Shown here piece by piece: positions 58,603 to 64,000 of a DNA stretch of 64,000 bases. Under the pieces are notes generated by a model. It worked only from the letters and a program-made list of their open reading frames with translations, was not told the origin of the DNA and searched no databases. Position numbers and translations under genes: made by a program. The stretch covers positions 62,001-126,000 of the forward strand of contig JAIXMQ010000012.1 of the NCBI GenBank assembly GCA_025716855.1. The letters are read 5' to 3'. Numbering within the stretch: position 1 is the stretch's first letter; every line of letters begins with the position of its first letter. The stretch is from Pilaira anomala. Taxonomy: Eukaryota; Mucoromycota; Mucoromycetes; Mucorales; Mucoraceae.

Positions 58603-60668
58603 TTATGTCATCGTCCTACGTCGACCTGATAAGAACACAATCAAACTAATACCGCAAATCAGTGTAGATATTTGAAACAATTTATTGAATCCATAGACAC
58701 CATGTATGTATCCACCTATAATGCATCCAATACCATATCCTAAACCTGTAAATAGTGCCGCCAATATGCCTTGTGCAATTGATCTTTGCTCAACTGGGAA
58801 AAAAGTATCAACTTCTGCAACTGCTGTGGACCAAACAAGTGCATAAGCAAAACCTTAAATATACAAAAGCATTCGTTAGTTAATAGTAACAAAAAAATAT
58901 ATGATCAGATGTATATCATTTTTAAAAAAATTCCCACCATTAATAATTTGTAGTGATAAAGCAAAGATGATCGATTTAGTTTCATGTGCGGTTAAACACG
59001 TGTATAACAAGGCACGAACCATAAATGACAAGAGAGCAACTGTCATTAAGAGAGTAACACTATATTTATCGAAAAGCTATAAAATGTAGAGTATGTAATT
59101 AGTATTCTTTTTTTTTTTACTAGATTTATATTGTTATTAGCATTTTTTTTTATTTATTATGCATATGTACAATCTAGTGATACGATTGTACAAGCACTTC
59201 TACTAAATCGATTACATTACCTGTCTTGATAGCCAGAAAGTTATTACCTCGGCAATTCCTCCGATAGGACCTATCCAACCCATAATAGATGGATCCATAC
59301 CAAGATCATTTAATAACAAAAATAAAAATTGACTGATCATTGAATGCGCAACTCCATAGAGTAAGATAGAAATCATAAATGTATAAACAAGAAGTGATTT
59401 TAAAATAGATTTATCTGGTATATTTTCCTGTTCTGGTTGATCTTGTATTAGAGTGGCAAAAGCAGACATAGATGTATCTATGGTAGGTATATATGATAAT
59501 ACTAAGCCTAATGGTGGATAAGAAGTAGTCTGTGACAGCTCGTTATTTGCCTCCATTTGTACATCCATAGCCATGATACTTGTATTTATATTTGTCAATT
59601 CATTATATTGCATTTGGTCGTCCAATAGATACAATGTATTGGCAATACTTCCATGCTTAGTTTGGAAACTTTGTTGAGAGTGTCTACGAGAATGAAAAGA
59701 CTGTCGCTGTGGATGGTGTGACCATCCAGTTGTTGATGGGTCGTACATATAATTTGTACCTACAATACTGGAAGATTTCCCAGCCACCATCAACGATTGT
59801 CTTTCTTCATCTTCTTCGCTGTATGTATTTATGTTTTGAATAACGTCATTGTAATCATGTGCTGTACTGGTATTATCGTCTTCTTTCGGTATCATATGAT
59901 AATCAAAATGTACAAACAAAGTCGATAATAGCACGAATGAGATTAATCCCACAAAAAAAATCACAAAGGAAATGCCAATACCATACTGGGCAATCAACAA
60001 ACCTACCATTAGTATGTGAATCCCATTGGAAACGGAGCCCCATAATCTCTGGTTACCTAAAAAAACAATAATAATAACAATAATGTGGGTTAAATCAGGT
60101 AATTTCAAGGGGGGTGGGCCTGGGGGAGGGGGGAGGTAATAGTTGTGGGTAGGATAATACGTTTTATATATTTATACAATTACGAACATCATAAAACTAG
60201 GAGAAAAGGAGGCTTTTTCATTTTTCATTCATTTTTTTTTTTTTTACCATATAATAGTTTTTGATCCCCCAATATTTTTAGAACAGCACTATCAACAAGA
60301 GCACAGATTGGGCTCCCGAAAAAGGCAAAGACAAAACTGCATAAAGCAGTGATTCTCATGACTTGTTCATTTGTTGAACTATCTTTGATATCGAACCATT
60401 GAGGTAGATAGTATAAAGTTAAAACGCTCGAGCCTCCTATGCCTGCTATTATGCCCATAAGTGGACCGTGCAATTTGGTAAATCTGTCGGCAATGACAGT
60501 CCAGAGAGGACAAGCGACGACTTGGACAAATGGAGCAATGGCTAAAATAATGCCGATTTGATTTGAGCTTAGGTGTAACGATTCACTATAAAAAATAGTC
60601 ATATAAGCAATTGCTGACCCATATAAAGAGTATAGGCACACATATAATAATTTAGGTACAAGAAACAT
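58603..60668 (-). CDS. Major facilitator (MFS_1-like / MFSD6-like) transporter
   Basis: Four exons. The start MFLVPKLLYVCLYSLYGSAI is followed by segments SSNQIGIILAIAPFVQVVAC-PLW, TADRF loop (VIADRFTKLHGPLMGIIAG), CSFVFAFFGSPICALVDSAV, then exon 2 NQRLWGSVSNGIHILMVGLL. The QRLWGS motif after the fourth/fifth helix is characteristic of MFS_1-like (MFSD6/LacY-like) proteins. A long cytosolic loop (about 59450-59890; acidic, Ser/His/Gln rich) separates the halves. The second half: LVYTFMISILLYGVAHSMIS, MGWIGPIGGIAEVITFWLSR, GFAYALVWSTAVAEVDTFFP, LGYGIGCIIGGYIHG. The C-terminus ends SGRRRTMT. Substrate unknown. Confidence 0.87.
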
Positions 60669-61255
60669 TAATGTTGCCAGATATTGAAGAAAATATAAAA
60701 ATGTAACAGAAAATATATAAAAAGAAAATATATAAGAAGGGAAAGAAAAAGAGTTTTTTTTTATTTTTTATTTTAGCTCTTATATCTTTAACGATACTAA
60801 TGGCCTGTATTGCTAGTTATAAGGTTCGTTTTAAGGAGTCGCATTGTTATATTTCTGTAGGGTTGCAGTGTACGACGTTCCGAAACAAAAGGGACTATTA
60901 TCGAGCATTGTTTCAGTCAATAACTTGGTCAGAAAATCGCACTATCTGGTTGTTCTTTAATTCTTTTTTTTTTTTTGGAGACTTTTCAGGAACTAAATAA
61001 AGATCAAATTTTACTTGTAGTAACCACTTTTTTTTCAAAAAAGGCTTGCTTATATGAATATAACCGAGAGCACGCGATAATATGATCTAAATAGTTATTC
61101 TCCTGGCCTTATAATACATGATTGGCTGCTTCGGTTCAATACGGGGGGAAATTTAGAGTCATAAACCAATTTCCCCGAAAATTGAAGTAGTAAAATTGGA
61201 ATTTTTTCCAAGGATATAACGATTTTCCTTTTTTCTTACACTAGTCAGTTAAAAT
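60669..61255. other. Divergent promoter region of the MFS and MTFP1 genes
   Basis: Contains T-runs (60754-60761, 60964-60975), TA-rich blocks and no supported gene; a 66-codon frame at 60800 lacks recognisable features. Confidence 0.5.
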
Positions 61256-61942
61256 ATGTCTAACCCTAATATTCAAGACGAAACCTTAACAGAAAAAGTA
61301 TCTAAAGGAGAGGTCGATTCACTCGATAGCAAAGCAAGATATCTTGCATACGCTGGTCGTTTGCGTACTGCATTAGTAGCTTCGACTCGTTATTTAGCTT
61401 ATACCTCGGACGTAGGTGAAGCTTTTCGTCCTATTGTTCCCCCTTTTGTAGTCTCTGCCGCTTATGGTGTTAGTTGGCTCTATTTGGGTTTAGATGTTGG
61501 TTATGAAGGTTATAAATCTGTTAACGCAGGAATGGTAAGTTATTTTTTTTTGAACTTTATAAACACTGTTTTTTTTAATTTAAAAAATAATACGTAATAG
61601 GACAATGCCGTTGTTGCCACAACTGTTGTGAAACGTGGTGTGTTTCAATCTTTAGCTTCCATGGCATTCCCAATGATGACAATTCATTCCATTGTAAAAT
61701 ATAGTGCTATTGGATTCAAGAATGTTAAGAATACAAAAGTGAAAGCTTGGGGTCCTACGTTACTTGGTCTCAGTATTGTCCCTTTCTTGCCTTACATTTT
61801 TGATGAACCAATTGAGCATATTGTAGATAAGGTATTTAAGCCAATTGAAGATAAGGTAGCTGAGCCTGTTGCCAGAATTGGGCATAACAAGGCTGGTGAT
61901 GATTTACCTCCTGTTACTGCCCAAGATAAGAAAGATCAATAA
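61256..61942 (+). CDS. MTFP1: MTFP1/MTP18-type mitochondrial fission process protein
   Basis: Two exons (61256-61533, about 61601-61942). Key blocks: YLAYAGRLRTALVASTRYLA with YTSDVGEAFRPIVPPFVV (the YTSDVGEAFRP motif of MTP18), AAYGVSWLYLGLDVGYEGYK, VVATTVVKRGVFQSLASMAF and MMTIHSIVKYS, then GPTLLGLSIVPFLPYIFDEP and IEHIVDKVF. MTP18 sits in the mitochondrial inner membrane and acts with the Drp1/Dnm1 fission machinery. The N-terminus is short, charged and lacks a classic cleavable presequence, as in the family. The C-terminal IEDKVAEPVARIGH tail is amphipathic. It is convergent with the MAP kinase gene, only 42 bases apart. Confidence 0.92.
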
Positions 61943-61984
61943 ACAATCAAAACAATTATTTAAATTTATTATTAAAAAAAAAAA

Positions 61985-63629
<1,645 letters not shown>

Positions 63630-63782
63630 CTTGTTTGTTTGTATTTAGCAAAAGAAAAAAGAAAGACTAATATAAAAAGAGTATGAAAAATATAAGCCAA
63701 ATTATCGGAGAAGGGAGTTTAATCTTGTTATTTTCGCCCTGGTTCCAGCGGAAGAAAGACCGAGAAAGTTCATAATTCCAAG

Positions 63783-64000
63783 ATGAAAACCGTTCTCGCT
63801 TCAGCAGCGAGTAAGCCTGTGAGTTCAGCTATTTTAACTCTCTTCTCAGGGCATTGTTACTAAAATAAATGATGACATTATGAGTGGAGGATATTCTTAG
63901 ATCATTCGGTCTATGTATGAAATCTTTAATAGTCGCTCTTAATTGGATATCTAATTTTTTCATCATTCATCGACTATAATTATCTATAGGTCTCTAAAGA
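63783..64000 (+). CDS. Possible first exon of a gene running off the right edge
   Basis: An ATG at 63783 opens MKTVLASAASKP followed by a GTGAGT donor at 63819. Two acceptors keep the frame: about 63850 (GIVTKINDDIMSGGYS then stop) and about 63991 (VSK...). The short divergent distance to the MAP kinase start (153 bp) fits a gene start here. The product cannot be identified from this fragment. Confidence 0.3.

Overview
The window is nuclear DNA of a filamentous fungus, most likely Mucoromycota and probably Mucorales. The evidence is AT-rich intergenic DNA, very short introns (about 50-80 nt, GT..AG, often with poly-A or poly-T runs), compact genes on both strands, and protein content: a fungal MetR/SconB/Cbf1 set, Slt2-type MAPK, GID4, REI1 and NCE101, combined with families common in early-diverging fungi (AIG1 GTPase, many F-box proteins, a DASS carrier). 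No tRNA, rRNA, CRISPR or bacterial-type operon was seen. About 28 protein genes are supported. Three (CENP-S, an NCE101-like gene and the first exon of sconB) only appear after splicing very small exons by hand.

Layout. 0-2.2 kb: a multi-exon gene of unknown function running off the left edge, then two tandem units that look like a structured RNA. 3-12 kb: Q-rich hypothetical, CENP-S/MHF1, GID4, REI1, NCE101-like, RMD1/DUF155, LARP7-like. 12-14.7 kb: retrotransposon protease relic and empty DNA. 14.7-23.5 kb: MetR/CYS-3 bZIP, SconB/Met30 F-box-WD40, a second F-box protein, an aftiphilin-like protein. 23.9-31.2 kb: HIRIP3 and CENP-O from one divergent promoter, AIG1 GTPase, SPX phosphate transporter. 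31.4-44.6 kb: a VPS10 sorting receptor with three VPS10 modules, a kelch membrane protein, a DASS anion carrier. 44.8-52.1 kb: BRE4-like membrane protein, Cbf1-like bHLH, decayed AGC kinase tail and LINE-like fragment, nucleolin/Nsr1. 52.1-55.0 kb: gene-poor. 55-64 kb: thioredoxin/F-box fusion, C2H2 factor, MFS carrier, MTFP1, Slt2/Mpk1 MAPK, and perhaps the first exon of one more gene.

Genes that may work together. Three parts of the fungal sulfur regulon lie here: the MetR-type activator next to the SconB/Met30 receptor, and a Cbf1-type bHLH about 29 kb away. A GTCACGTG box lies in the sconB and cbf1 upstream regions. CENP-S, CENP-O and HIRIP3 concern chromosome segregation and histone handling. 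This is notable because Mucor is reported to lack CENP-A and CENP-C. GID4, SconB and two more F-box proteins are substrate receptors for ubiquitin ligases. The most novel-looking non-coding signal is the pair of tandem units at 1889-2157, in which loop sequences are conserved while the stems change but stay complementary.
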